Shown here: in pieces, positions 42,230 through 51,902 of the stretch
How the letters are laid out: each line of letters opens with the position of its first letter
How positions within the stretch are numbered: the first letter of the stretch is position 1
Assembly (NCBI GenBank): GCA_963663365.2
Contig: CAXXIH010000001.1
Location: 1,550,001-1,614,000, forward strand
Source of the DNA: G963663365 sp963663365
GTDB lineage: Bacteria; Hinthialibacterota; Hinthialibacteria; Hinthialibacterales; G963663365
Direction of reading: 5' to 3'
Length of the DNA stretch: 64,000 bases
Translations under genes and position numbers: made by a program
The notes under the pieces: generated by a model
Told to the model about the DNA's origin: nothing
The model's database searches: none
The model's input: the letters and a program-made list of their open reading frames with translations, nothing else

Positions 42230-43331
42230 GAGGGATCTTCATATTAACTGTCCGATTGAAGCCGTTCTCTTGTTGTCCTCGGGGTGGGTAATAACATCGA
42301 GGAGAGCGGTGTCGAGGCGTTGAATCAACGCGTCACGATCCTTGCAGTGCACATTGGTAAACCAGCGTGCCTTGAGGACGCGCCAGATGCGTTCGATGGG
42401 GTTCAAATCCGGGGAATAAGGCGGGAGGTAGACCGGTTCAAAGAAATGCCAGTTGGTGGATTTTCGATGATGCCAAGAAGCGTTATCCAGAATGAGGATA
42501 TTCCGCTTGCGCTGAGGATGAATCATTCGATGCGCTTCGTCTAAAAACGCTTGGAATACATCACTGTCCACATGACTGGCTTCAATCGCGAAAAATTCTC
42601 CAGTCCGAGGCGCCACCATTCCCAAGGCATTCATTCGAATGTGGTCGCCATTGTGGGTGACGCGTGTCTTTCTCCCTTTTTTGTCCCAACGCTGCCGCGA
42701 GCGCGACTCGCCTTCAAACCCCGATTCATCCGCAAACCAGAGTTCAACGTCGGGATTCTCACTCAGCTCCCGCAATGTCTCACGAAAAGCCTGGCGTTTC
42801 TCTTCATCTTGACGGTCCGGCCAGGGCTGAGGCACTTTCAACGTAAAATCATTTTCATGAAAAAAACGTAAAACCGTATTGTACGAGCATTCGATCTGGT
42901 AAGTCTCTCGTAGAAAACCGTGAAAATTCCGAGCCGTCCAGAAGGTGCGAGCCACCTTTTCGGGGTGATCCAGCACTTCCAGCAATTCATTTTCCTGATT
43001 CGGATCAATACACTTGGGACGTCCACGGCCCGGCTTGGGAATCAGCCCATCAATCCCGCATTCATTAAACGCCTGAATCCAGCGTCGAAGGTTTCGTTCG
43101 CCAATCACAAGCGCTTTGCAGACCTGATCCCGGGGAATCCCGGTAATCAATAACTGCATCGCCGTACAGCGCGTGTTCATCTCAAACGTACCCACCCGTG
43201 ACGCCTCTTTCAGCTCCTCACACGTCGCGTTCTCTGGATTGGGTTCCAAGCGTGTACGGCACATGCTGGTACCTTGACAGCAACCCTCCATAAGATCTAG
43301 GGGAAACGGACAATTCTTTTGAGGATCCCTC
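42230..43331 (-). mobile_element. Intact IS630-family insertion sequence
   Basis: About 1.1 kb. The ends GAGGGATC...GATCCCTC are inverted and flanked on each side by TA, the target duplicated by IS630/Tc1-mariner transposases. The inverted ends continue imperfectly for about 27 bp (a shared CTGTCCG/TTGTCCG follows). It contains one complete transposase gene. Confidence 0.9.
42239..43264 (-). CDS. IS630-family transposase
   Basis: 341 residues. The N-terminal HTH pair (TRCTAMQLLITGIPRDQVCK, LRRWIQAFNECGIDGLIPK) is followed by a DDE catalytic core: LWFADESGFEG (first Asp), ILILDNASWHH (second Asp) and LPPYSPDLNPIERIW (Glu). AAGG lies seven bases before the ATG at 43264; the frame start at 43291 has none. 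No frameshift or missing catalytic residue is seen. The stop codon lies within the left inverted repeat. Confidence 0.92.
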   Translation of the reverse strand: MCRTRLEPNPENATCEELKEASRVGTFEMNTRCTAMQLLITGIPRDQVCKALVIGERNLRRWIQAFNECGIDGLIPKPGRGRPKCIDPNQENELLEVLDHPEKVARTFWTARNFHGFLRETYQIECSYNTVLRFFHENDFTLKVPQPWPDRQDEEKRQAFRETLRELSENPDVELWFADESGFEGESRSRQRWDKKGRKTRVTHNGDHIRMNALGMVAPRTGEFFAIEASHVDSDVFQAFLDEAHRMIHPQRKRNILILDNASWHHRKSTNWHFFEPVYLPPYSPDLNPIERIWRVLKARWFTNVHCKDRDALIQRLDTALLDVITHPEDNKRTASIGQLI

Positions 43332-43338
43332 TAGAGCG

Positions 43339-43375
43339 ATGGGGTGAAGATGAATTGACGCTATTCATCGCCCAT
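43339..43375. other. Extended hairpin beside the IS630 right end
   Basis: GATGAAT/ATTCATC with a 7-base loop, extended by ATGGG/CCCAT arms. It lies a few bases outside the IS and about 80 bp before the HU-like gene. It may be a leader structure or an old target feature. Confidence 0.4.
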
Positions 43376-43454
43376 TTCAGTGGATTGACGGCCGGTTATC
43401 AACAGACAATCCTAACGCATACATGAGAATCAATCGGCTTGAAGGGGGATGCAA

Positions 43455-43733
43455 ATGGTCAAAAAAGACATCATCGAGTTCGTCAACAAGAACACCACGC
43501 ACGAAACCCGTCAAATCAGCGCCATCGTCGAATGTTTGCTGAATGTCTTCATGGAGATCCTTGCCCGCGAGCGCCGTATTGAAATTCGAGATTTCGGTGT
43601 ATTTGAAGTCCGTAGAACACCGCCACGTGTTGGCCGTAATCCAGTCACCGGTGAGCAAGCGCCCGTACCAGCCCGTAACATCGTCCATTTCAAAGCCGGT
43701 AAGAGGATGAGGCGGGTTGTTGGGAAAACGTGA
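43455..43733 (+). CDS. HU/IHF-family DNA-binding protein
   Basis: 92 residues. VKKDIIEFVNKNTTHETRQI, then IEIRDFGVFEVRR, PRVGRNPVTGEQAPVPARN and VHFKAGKRMR carry the HU/IHF beta-arm signature, including GRNPxTGE. It binds and bends DNA as a dimer and could assist the integrase or replication initiation. The second ATG (43455) is better spaced from the AAGGGGG than the first (43449). Its 3' end is duplicated as a fragment at 37939. Confidence 0.9.
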   Translation: MVKKDIIEFVNKNTTHETRQISAIVECLLNVFMEILARERRIEIRDFGVFEVRRTPPRVGRNPVTGEQAPVPARNIVHFKAGKRMRRVVGKT

Positions 43734-43807
43734 AATATTCATGGACTTAGACCAAGATGACTGGAGCAGCTTGCCTTGTGATTGTCCTCGTTCACAATAA
43801 TGTCTTA

Positions 43808-46800
43808 TTATTTCAGATCAATACATTGTTGAATCAACTCGATGTCACTTTCAACCATTTTGATCTCTAAATCGACGGGCTCTTCTTTTTTGTTCTCCAA
43901 CTGACGGATTTCCATAGTCAATTCGTTGCATTCCCCTTCATAATCCTGAACACAGGTCTCAATTTTGCTGTAAAGTACTTCTAGTTTTTTAGCAATTTTC
44001 AATAGACGATCACTGATCAATTTGCGTTCGCGCTCAATTTGTGTCAACGAACGCCCTCCCCATTTCCACCGCATTAGTATAAAAACAGGGCGCTCAGCCT
44101 TAACTTCGGCCAACCGCACAGTATATTGTTTCTCCTCTTTTTTTAGATTATCTATCTGTTCCCGGTACATATTTTCTCGTCCGACCAGCCCCAACTGACA
44201 TAAATAATCCAACGCCTTCCGCTTTTCTCGTAATGTCTCTTCAATATTAAAATCTCTGTGTTTTAGATCATTGAGTTTTACCTGCAATTCCTTCTTGCGC
44301 AAAGATAATTGTTCAGGCGAGAGATTCACCAAATATGGAGGGAAAGCTGCCTGCAAAATGAATGGATGCATCCTTTCCTTTCTACCGGTTACTAAGACAC
44401 TATGGCTCCCTCTCGTCATTGCAACATAGAAAACTCTCCTTTCCTCTTCGATTTCTGGCTCTGACCGCATTCTACCTTCATCGTTATAATCGTAGACTAT
44501 GACTGAAGAAAACTCCCTCCCCTTCACTTTGTGAATAGTCTCCACTACAACTCCGTCCTTTTTTACCTTCTCTTCATCTGAAACATCAGATTTCGCATTT
44601 TCCAATACCCATTTCATAAAATCACGCACGCTGGGAATTCCATCAGCAATATCCAGCAAGGCGTGGAAAGCGGTTGCTGGATCCGCCATGTCTTGTTCCA
44701 CATTAGTCTCACCAAGACTATTCCCACTCTTAGAAAGCCCGGTGTGTTGTTCTATTTGCAGCAAAAGTTCTTTTGTTGATATTCCTTCATTGAATCTCGC
44801 GTGAAGGCGCTCAAGCAGGTTCAAATAATTTTTTATTCCATCAACAATATGCTTTCGCCCATCTATATCAAATATAGCTTCAAGACTATCTCCTAATGGT
44901 TGGGCAGCAAAGGCCTCTCGGACGGCAGTTGAAATATACCGGTTGGGAGCGTTAATTGTCATCAGTACGTCCTGTTTATTCCGCTCAGGGTATATGCACG
45001 ACAAATTTATATACGCGATATATTGCTTAGCCGTTTGCAAATCCAGCAAAGCGTTTTGCCTACTGCATGAAAACGGAATATCAGATACACTTAGTGTCGC
45101 TGCAATCGGAAGTAACTGCGCATTGTACCTACACAGGATCGCTATATCTTGCCAACGCACGCCCTTTTTATTCTGTGTCTTCAAAAACTTCACAACAGAT
45201 TGCTGCATTTGTTCAAAATCGTCTGTAATTGAATATCGAGCCTCCCCCGACATAGCCCCGTTTTTCGCCCGCGTTTCCTTTACAACCCTGTTTTTGTTAT
45301 AGGCGATAAGTCGCGAAGTATGCTCCACTATCCGCGACCCGCATCTGTAATTTATATTCAACGTTTGCCGTCTTGCCAGTGGGTAGTGGTTGCAGAATGC
45401 AAGAGTATTGTTGACGGTAGCACCGCGGAAGCCGTAAATCATTTGGTCATCGTCGCCAACCACGAAGAGATTAAATTGCGGTCGTGCAACAGTTGCGGCA
45501 AGAAAATGCTGCGACTCGTTAAGGTCCTGGTACTCATCCACCAGGACATGGTCAAACTTCCGTTGAACGAGGTTCCTTATCTCTTGATCTGCAAGAAGAG
45601 TTCTGATTGCATAGTATATTTGGTCGTCGAAGTCGTATTGATTATCTTCAATTTGCGCCTTACAGTACTCATTGAAAATGGACTCAAATTTAACTATCCG
45701 TTTAGGCTCATCGCCCCTGCCGGGAATTTCAACATCAACCATATGCGGAGGCTGGAGATCCCTGCGTACTGCGGTCAATGAATCGAGATAGTCATCCACG
45801 GGATCGTAACCAATAAGGCGCGCCTGGGGTAAATCCATCTCCTGCATAAGGTTCCTCATCCTTAACCGAGAGGAATGCTTATTCACAGACCCGTTTTCCT
45901 GATGCAGCCCTTTTTTTATAAGTATTTGACGGCCAAATGAGTTGAAAGTATGAACAGCTACACCGTCTCCTCCCAATTTGAATGCAACTGGAATACCAAA
46001 ATGTGCAAGACGTTGTATGAGGTTTTTGCGAGCCCCCGTGTTAAATGCGAGGCACAAGATTGTATTTGCAGAAATCCCATTTGAGAGCAACCATTTGACC
46101 CTGTTCACAAGCACTTTGGTTTTTCCTGATCCGGCGGGAGCAAGTATTTGAACAGGTCCATCTTCAATCTTTACCGCCTCGGTTTGACTCAGATCAAGTT
46201 CATTGTCAATTTCAAATCTAAATTGTTCAGCAATTTGATGCTTTTGAAGATATGAAAGGCACTTTTTTACATTTTCAACACACTCATCAACTGATGCCCA
46301 AATTGCCGATCCCCGGATATGGAGAATATGCTGCAATCCATGCAAGCGAAGTTCTGCGTCTCGTTTTGCATCAGCGGATTTGGAGTGGTACGGGGCACCA
46401 TCCGCTTCCACTGCTAGTGCATTCTCCAATGCTGGAGGCTTCAGTGAGCGGTTAGATTCCTGGTTTATGGGAAGTAAGAAATCGACAAAGCGCTTGTCAA
46501 TTTTCTGCTGCTCAAAGTAAATGATTTTAGCAGAATCAAAGGCAGCTGCTAGCGCTTCTTCAATTGCAGTCCTCCTCAACTTTACAGGATCAATATGATC
46601 AATTTGTGTCAGTTCGTCTGCTTGAATGACGAGGCTGCAACATGACAACAAATCATATACAGATTCTACATCCAAGTAGCGTTTAGCCTCTTCAGGACCA
46701 TCTCCTTCATGAAGGCGAATTCGTGAAATTTGAAAATCTTCTTGCTTTAAGGGAGTAACAAAAGTGAAAGGGACGCCCGTATGTATCAATTTGAGCAGAA

Positions 46801-47074
46801 AACGTTGCAAGAACGGTGTGCAAGACTGTGGCAGGTCTTCTCGCGATATGTCAAAATGAACACAGCAGCGCCTAATACCTGCCAAACCAAAAGTCTCAGC
46901 TGTTGCCAAAGATTCCGCACCGTCTATTAGGACTAATGGCTCCGGTGTTGCATGTTCGGGGATTGAACTACAAACACACCCCCAATCGGGACAGGAAAAT
47001 ATTGAGAGCGAATCAGTTGTAGCAAGCGGCGAAGATGCGTCATCTTCTTTAGATATTTGGTGTACTGAAAACAT
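43808..47074 (-). CDS. Nuclease - UvrD/SF1 helicase fusion with C-terminal coiled coil
   Basis: 1088 residues. After an unfamiliar N-terminus, residues 170-275 contain NALAVEADGAPYHSKSADAK...RDAELRLHG, matching the DUF559/MTES_1575-type restriction-endonuclease-like fold (Glu223, Asp225). An SF1 helicase follows: LDLSQTEAV, LAPAGSGKTKVL (312-322), HVLVDEYQDLNESQ, VVGDDDQMIYGFRG, ETIHKVKGREFSSVIVYD and RRVFYVAMTRGS. Residues ~940-1088 are a strongly charged coiled coil with a zinc-free basic patch. UvrD-nuclease fusions are frequent in defence islands and DNA repair. The position next to AlbA_2 genes in a mobile element favours defence, by inference only. Confidence 0.88.
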   Translation of the reverse strand: MFSVHQISKEDDASSPLATTDSLSIFSCPDWGCVCSSIPEHATPEPLVLIDGAESLATAETFGLAGIRRCCVHFDISREDLPQSCTPFLQRFLLKLIHTGVPFTFVTPLKQEDFQISRIRLHEGDGPEEAKRYLDVESVYDLLSCCSLVIQADELTQIDHIDPVKLRRTAIEEALAAAFDSAKIIYFEQQKIDKRFVDFLLPINQESNRSLKPPALENALAVEADGAPYHSKSADAKRDAELRLHGLQHILHIRGSAIWASVDECVENVKKCLSYLQKHQIAEQFRFEIDNELDLSQTEAVKIEDGPVQILAPAGSGKTKVLVNRVKWLLSNGISANTILCLAFNTGARKNLIQRLAHFGIPVAFKLGGDGVAVHTFNSFGRQILIKKGLHQENGSVNKHSSRLRMRNLMQEMDLPQARLIGYDPVDDYLDSLTAVRRDLQPPHMVDVEIPGRGDEPKRIVKFESIFNEYCKAQIEDNQYDFDDQIYYAIRTLLADQEIRNLVQRKFDHVLVDEYQDLNESQHFLAATVARPQFNLFVVGDDDQMIYGFRGATVNNTLAFCNHYPLARRQTLNINYRCGSRIVEHTSRLIAYNKNRVVKETRAKNGAMSGEARYSITDDFEQMQQSVVKFLKTQNKKGVRWQDIAILCRYNAQLLPIAATLSVSDIPFSCSRQNALLDLQTAKQYIAYINLSCIYPERNKQDVLMTINAPNRYISTAVREAFAAQPLGDSLEAIFDIDGRKHIVDGIKNYLNLLERLHARFNEGISTKELLLQIEQHTGLSKSGNSLGETNVEQDMADPATAFHALLDIADGIPSVRDFMKWVLENAKSDVSDEEKVKKDGVVVETIHKVKGREFSSVIVYDYNDEGRMRSEPEIEEERRVFYVAMTRGSHSVLVTGRKERMHPFILQAAFPPYLVNLSPEQLSLRKKELQVKLNDLKHRDFNIEETLREKRKALDYLCQLGLVGRENMYREQIDNLKKEEKQYTVRLAEVKAERPVFILMRWKWGGRSLTQIERERKLISDRLLKIAKKLEVLYSKIETCVQDYEGECNELTMEIRQLENKKEEPVDLEIKMVESDIELIQQCIDLK

Positions 47075-47292
47075 GAATTTGTGTTCTCCTTCTACTCTTT
47101 AAACAGCCTGAACACTCAGAACAAGAAGCTATAGGTGCATTCGGGCTGAAAAGAGGATATTGTCAGGGGTGTTTTATGGGCTTCTGCCTTTCCCAGCTGT
47201 CATTTGCCGGGTCAGTTTGACCCAGGTGGGAGCAGGCTAAACTTCCCCCGTGTCTGCAATGATCCAGAGAACATCACAAAGCCGTGAATCAA

Positions 47293-47649
47293 CTAATCCC
47301 AAAGAAAGCCTCCATAGAATCTCAGGTCGGACTTTTCACATACAGGACAGTAATATAAACCGTCCGTTAAAATGAGTTGGTGTTCTTCTTGGTCTCGTGA
47401 CCCTAAAAACCACGACGCCACTGTTGCATTGCCAGGCTCGCCAATCGTTTGCTTGCGGGTATAGGGCAATATCTTCTCGTTGCCACACTCTGGGCAGGCA
47501 ATTGGGTCTGATAGAAGATCGACTTCAACGACCTTCTTGCAGGACTTGCAGGCTGCCGGGAAATAACAAACACCACCTGAAAATCCACATCCCACAAGAC
47601 AGGAAGTCTCATAGCCACATTTACATTGTGCATGAACGCCTTCACCCAT
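47293..47649 (-). CDS. Multi-zinc-ribbon protein
   Basis: 118 residues with several CxxC knuckles: AQCKCGYETSC, ACKSCKKVVEV, IACPECGNEKI and YYCPVCEKSDL. Probably binds two zinc ions in rubredoxin-like ribbons. No other domain is visible and I recognise no family. It lies between the helicase fusion and the LamG-kelch-FGE gene on the same strand. Confidence 0.65.
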   Translation of the reverse strand: MGEGVHAQCKCGYETSCLVGCGFSGGVCYFPAACKSCKKVVEVDLLSDPIACPECGNEKILPYTRKQTIGEPGNATVASWFLGSRDQEEHQLILTDGLYYCPVCEKSDLRFYGGFLWD

Positions 47650-47692
47650 ATGTGATGTTATAACCTCTCATGTTATTATCGGCCTCTAGGTA

Positions 47693-50600
47693 TCACGGAT
47701 ATTCTCGAACAAGACGAATACCAATGATTCCAGTCTCCAGCGAGGCTTTGCTTCGACCAGCAGAGCGACAAATGTAAAAGCTACTGTTCCAAAAGCCGCT
47801 ACGACGGACACGTTCAGTGCCCGAGTCCGGTCCTTGTGGATCCTGCTGTGGTTCTCGCTGATAAGGCTCCTCATACCAATCTGAACACCATTCAAAAACT
47901 CCACCATGCATGTCAAACAATCCCCATAGATTTGGTGCCTTTAATCCAACCTCTTTTGTGCCAAACGGATAACCAAACTCATCGTTATTTCCACACCACC
48001 ACATGTATTGGTCAGCAATGTCGCAGTATTCACATGTGTCCGGACACTCCAACACATCTCCAAATGAAAAGCGAGTCTCTGTTCCCGCACGGCAAGCATA
48101 TTCCCACTCGGCTTCTGTTGGTAATCTAAAGGTACCAACACCAAGTCCATTTAGTTCTTGAAGCAAAGATTGACAATCATTCCAGGATAGTTGAATTGGA
48201 TAATCTAGCTGCTCAGTGTCTTGCGAGAGATTATTGCCCATGATGACTGCCCACTGAGCCTGTGTCATCTCATACTTCCCTATATAAAACGGTTGAGAAA
48301 TTGTTACCTGATGCTGTGGCCAGTTCGTTTCGTAATAACCTCGTTCTGTTGATGGGCATCCCATTATAAATGTACCCGCAGGAACCAAGGCCATTTCTAA
48401 TTTCTTTGCATCATATGGTAATCCAGGAATGCTAACCACAATATCACTTGGACCGACAGGTGGGCATTCTTGGATATAAGTTTCTACAAACTGATGCAAA
48501 ACGAGATTATCAAACGAGATAGTTGACCTGTCAGATAATCCATTACTGGCCACCTGCAGACATGGCACGATGGCTCCGGTGTTGGATTCGTACATCGCTT
48601 CCAAATAGTGCCAGCCGCCCGTGAACTGTTGTGAATCTGCGGGCATGTTAATCGAAATATCGCCGTTTAGCCCTTCGTAACCCATTCCCGGTACCGCAGC
48701 CAGAGCGCCTAAATGAGCTACTGCGCCCGAAGCTGAGGCCCGGACAGAAACACGCAACAAAACTCGGCCTTCTACGGGAATCACAGGACCGAGTAGCAAT
48801 GATCCTTCACCCTCTCGCACTGTAATGTTAAGTCCAACACCATCCGTGTATTCATCATCTTGTTCGCCCAAATGCTGGACAAAGCCGATGCTACTCGTAC
48901 CCACCTCGTATTCTCCGGGTGAACCAGATGGGAATTCGCCGAATACACCGCCGAGGTCACTTAGATCATTGAACTCATATCTTTCGAATTCCACGGGCCT
49001 GAAAGCCAAGTCACCTGGTTGTTCTGTTGGAACAGGAGTTGACGTCGGCGTAAAAGAAGGCGTCGGGGTTGGGAGTGGAGGTTGGGTTTCCGTCGGCGTT
49101 GATGTTGGTTGAGGCGTTTGGGTTGGTGTCGCTGTAGGAGTAAAAGTCGGCTCGGGGCTAATTACATTAATCCATTCCCATGTGTCACCAAGTTCACCGT
49201 TCTCGTTTCTGCCTCCAAATAAAACGATTCGTTGCCTGGCCTGATCGTAAACCATCGCATGTTCACTGCGAGCGATGGGATTGATAATCCCAATCTGGTT
49301 CCAAAATTGTCCATTCCATTCCCAAGTATCACTAAAGATATACCCAGCCCAGCCGATGCCACCAAAGTTTACAACTGTTTGTCTAAAACCGTCATATACC
49401 ATTGCACTCATTCGGCGACTCTCGGGGCCTGTTTCGCTCACAAGAGACCAATTGGCACCGTTCCATTCCCAGGTATCGCCATTATTAGCGTCGTCGTGAC
49501 CACCAAAAATGACCACGCGCTGGCGGATAGTATCGTAAGCCATACCAAAACCTTCGCGGCCTGTTCCATGACCTCCAATTGGACCGGCAGCATCATCGGC
49601 TAATAACGTCCATTGCTGACCATTCCATTCCCATGTATCGCGACGAAATGATTTTGGATTGTCGGAGCCTCCAAAAAGAATGATTCGATTACGATTGGAA
49701 TCATAGACCATGCCATGTTCGTCTCTCCGGCTAGGTCCGCCAGTACCCATATAGGACCAGGTCGATCCATCCCACTCCCAGGTATCATTCAGAAATTCTT
49801 CGCTCACGCCCGTAATATATTGATTGCGTCCGCCGAATAATACCGCTCGCTGTTTAACAGGATCATAAGCCATTGCACAACCGGATCTAGCTGATGGTCC
49901 CGATGTTGTCACTTGAGTCCAGGTTTGACCGTCCCACTCCCAAGTATCTCCTAATGGGACTGAATCCTCGCCGTAGCCGACAGCGCCGCCAAATAAAACG
50001 ACTTTTTGTCTCGCAGAATCGTAGGCCATAGCATGATTCCGTCTTGGACTTGGACCGGACGTAGAAACCAATTGCCAAGTGTTTTCTTCTTCATTTGGAA
50101 AAGTAACATTCATAAAAGTCCGAATCTGCTCTGGAGTTCTTACATGATCCCAAACGCGAAAATCATCGATTTTTCCTTTATACCAATTCAATAACTCATG
50201 ACTCACTCCGATATAAAAATAGTCTCTGACAGTACCTGTCCAGTAATGTTCCTTCACTGGTCCTGTTTCTTCTGCTGCAAGTGCTCCATCAACAAAAAAT
50301 TGGACCGTTTCACCGTCAAAAGTCATAGCAAGGTGATGCCATGTATTGAGAGAATAATCAGCTAATGCGGCTGGTGTATCGGGGGGATCGGCCAGTGAAT
50401 AATATTGATTTGCACGGATATCAGTTGACCGTGCGTCCATTTTAGCCATCCAAGACAGATGAGGCTCTCCGCCATTTGTCGCCCATTGTTCAAATATTCT
50501 TGCAATCATTGGGCGCTCCTCATAGTCAATGCTGGCCCAGAGCTCAATCGTAAATTGTGTATGCAGACCCGCAAAAGGCTGAGGTATTTCGATATACTCG

Positions 50601-50803
50601 TTGGTTCCATTGAAACTATAACATTGGTTGAATCTTCCGTTTTCTTCAACGGTTGCATTGATACGCAATGCGTCTTTACCATTTCCACTGTTGTCTAAAC
50701 CATTCCCGTCAAATCTGTAATAGGCGACGAGACCATCAGCAACCTGGCCTACTGCTAAACCACTCATAGCGCATAAAATTATGAGAGCGATCAGTTTTTT
50801 CAT
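47693..50803 (-). CDS. Secreted LamG - kelch - FGE multidomain protein
   Basis: 1036 residues. A signal peptide (KKLIALIILCAMSGLAVGQ) is followed by a LamG/concanavalin-like domain (about 25-235, YYRFDGNGLDNSGNG and WHHLAMTFDGETVQFFVDG). About six kelch repeats (245-570, 'MAYDSARQKVVLFGG...DTWEWDG') come next. A Pro/Thr linker (about 575-625, PTPTATPTQTPQPT) and a carbohydrate-binding-like beta domain (630-790) follow. The C-terminus is an FGE-like domain (800-1036: EMALVPAGTFIMGC, FRLPTEAEWEYACRAGT, DMHGGVFEWC). It is probably a cell-surface binding protein. The Pro/Thr linkers are typical of extracellular proteins in Hydrogenedentes/Sumerlaeota-like genomes. Confidence 0.88.
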   Translation of the reverse strand: MKKLIALIILCAMSGLAVGQVADGLVAYYRFDGNGLDNSGNGKDALRINATVEENGRFNQCYSFNGTNEYIEIPQPFAGLHTQFTIELWASIDYEERPMIARIFEQWATNGGEPHLSWMAKMDARSTDIRANQYYSLADPPDTPAALADYSLNTWHHLAMTFDGETVQFFVDGALAAEETGPVKEHYWTGTVRDYFYIGVSHELLNWYKGKIDDFRVWDHVRTPEQIRTFMNVTFPNEEENTWQLVSTSGPSPRRNHAMAYDSARQKVVLFGGAVGYGEDSVPLGDTWEWDGQTWTQVTTSGPSARSGCAMAYDPVKQRAVLFGGRNQYITGVSEEFLNDTWEWDGSTWSYMGTGGPSRRDEHGMVYDSNRNRIILFGGSDNPKSFRRDTWEWNGQQWTLLADDAAGPIGGHGTGREGFGMAYDTIRQRVVIFGGHDDANNGDTWEWNGANWSLVSETGPESRRMSAMVYDGFRQTVVNFGGIGWAGYIFSDTWEWNGQFWNQIGIINPIARSEHAMVYDQARQRIVLFGGRNENGELGDTWEWINVISPEPTFTPTATPTQTPQPTSTPTETQPPLPTPTPSFTPTSTPVPTEQPGDLAFRPVEFERYEFNDLSDLGGVFGEFPSGSPGEYEVGTSSIGFVQHLGEQDDEYTDGVGLNITVREGEGSLLLGPVIPVEGRVLLRVSVRASASGAVAHLGALAAVPGMGYEGLNGDISINMPADSQQFTGGWHYLEAMYESNTGAIVPCLQVASNGLSDRSTISFDNLVLHQFVETYIQECPPVGPSDIVVSIPGLPYDAKKLEMALVPAGTFIMGCPSTERGYYETNWPQHQVTISQPFYIGKYEMTQAQWAVIMGNNLSQDTEQLDYPIQLSWNDCQSLLQELNGLGVGTFRLPTEAEWEYACRAGTETRFSFGDVLECPDTCEYCDIADQYMWWCGNNDEFGYPFGTKEVGLKAPNLWGLFDMHGGVFEWCSDWYEEPYQREPQQDPQGPDSGTERVRRSGFWNSSFYICRSAGRSKASLETGIIGIRLVREYP

Positions 50804-51157
50804 GATTTACTCCTTGCTGCAATCATTTGTAATTGGCGGAGGGTTGAATAAGATTGAGTTTTGCAGCGATATAGACGTAAACAGGCTGCTAAAGATGAGA
50901 CCAATATTCGCCGTTCGTTGTGAGTTTGGCATCAGCAACTCCCCATTTTTACATTCCAGTAAATGCGATGCTTGCACATAAATGGCTCAATGTAAACCTG
51001 TTTTTTTGCAAATAATACAAATTACTGCTTATTGATAACGATGCTCAATAAGAACAAACGTATTGAATCTATTCTGATTAATTTTGTAATGATCGACTGT
51101 ATCTTCTTATCTATATATATAAATTTCAATATGTTACAAATCCTCTGGAGGTGCTCT
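50804..51157. other. Divergent intergenic region
   Basis: AT-rich, between the minus-strand LamG-kelch gene and the plus-strand lipoprotein gene, so it must hold two outward promoters. No ORF is supported. Poly-T and TATATATA tracts near 51110 fit promoter DNA. Confidence 0.45.
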
Positions 51158-51469
51158 ATGCCGTCGCTGTTACGCAGACCGCCCTGGTTTGCACCATGTT
51201 TTCTGTGTGTTGTGCTGGCCCTGGCTGCCTGTGAAGAAACTGCCGATCCGCCCAAGGAACCACCGAAGGAACTGATCGGCCCACCCGCCCCATTTCAACC
51301 GGAACCCGTATCTCCAACTAACGATAACCTGCCTCTGATTCTGCTCGGTATCAGCGGGACGATCTTGGGTATGTTGGTTGGTATCGGTATTGGTTCCCGA
51401 ACCCGCAAAGACGCCGAAAGGCAAGAAAAGGAGAAGCCTTGCATGGATGAAGAACTCGACTGCCCGTAG
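51158..51469 (+). CDS. Small lipoprotein with membrane helix
   Basis: 103 residues from the ATG at 51158, preceded by GGAGGTGCTCT; the frame runs further upstream but without a start signal. It has a lipoprotein signal (LCVVLALAAC), a Pro-rich segment, one membrane helix (LPLILLGISGTILGMLVGIG) and a charged tail. The 3' end overlaps the next gene in another frame. Function unknown; it precedes the SSB operon. Confidence 0.65.
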   Translation: MPSLLRRPPWFAPCFLCVVLALAACEETADPPKEPPKELIGPPAPFQPEPVSPTNDNLPLILLGISGTILGMLVGIGIGSRTRKDAERQEKEKPCMDEELDCP

Positions 51470-51854
51470 AGGCAAACGCCAATCCTCAAGTAAATCCAAG
51501 AAAGAAAAACCTTCCCGCGAACCATTATCCCCACCTGTTGTTGATCCCGATTTTGAAGACCTGCCCTGGCTTGAGCGTGTATCTGAGGTTCTTTGGTACA
51601 CGGTGCTCTGCATCGAATACGCATTGTCGCCCACGAGAAAGCTCCGAAACTGGATCAAGTTGGTCGTTTCGATCTTCTTGTGGGTAGGTATTCCCTCAGC
51701 ACTTCTATTGCCAGGCCTCAAGTATCTCTCCAAAACGCTGGCTGATATCGCCCAAAACGCTCAAACCATCAGCATCTATACAACCAGTTCGCTCGTAGTC
51801 TTTTCGTTTTTGCTGATTGTACTGGTAGTCGTGGTGAGCATCATAAGGCGCTAA
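51447..51854 (+). CDS. Two-helix membrane protein
   Basis: 135 residues from MKNSTARRGKRQSSSK. A basic N-terminus is followed by an acidic/Pro stretch, a membrane segment (WIKLVVSIFLWVGIPSALLL) and a second one near the C-terminus (LVVFSFLLIVLVVVVSII). It overlaps the lipoprotein gene by 23 bp in another frame. The overlap and order suggest that the two act together. No family recognised. Confidence 0.6.
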   Translation: MKNSTARRGKRQSSSKSKKEKPSREPLSPPVVDPDFEDLPWLERVSEVLWYTVLCIEYALSPTRKLRNWIKLVVSIFLWVGIPSALLLPGLKYLSKTLADIAQNAQTISIYTTSSLVVFSFLLIVLVVVVSIIRR

Positions 51855-51902
51855 GCCAATCCCATTTCTAAAAAAAAAACAAAACAAAGGAGGTAAATCT
51901 GA

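Noticed and set aside
38940..50800. Possible diversity-generating retroelement targets (FGE/C-lectin-like C-termini)
   Set aside because: No reverse transcriptase, no template repeat and no adenine-biased copy of the C-terminal coding region was seen in the window.
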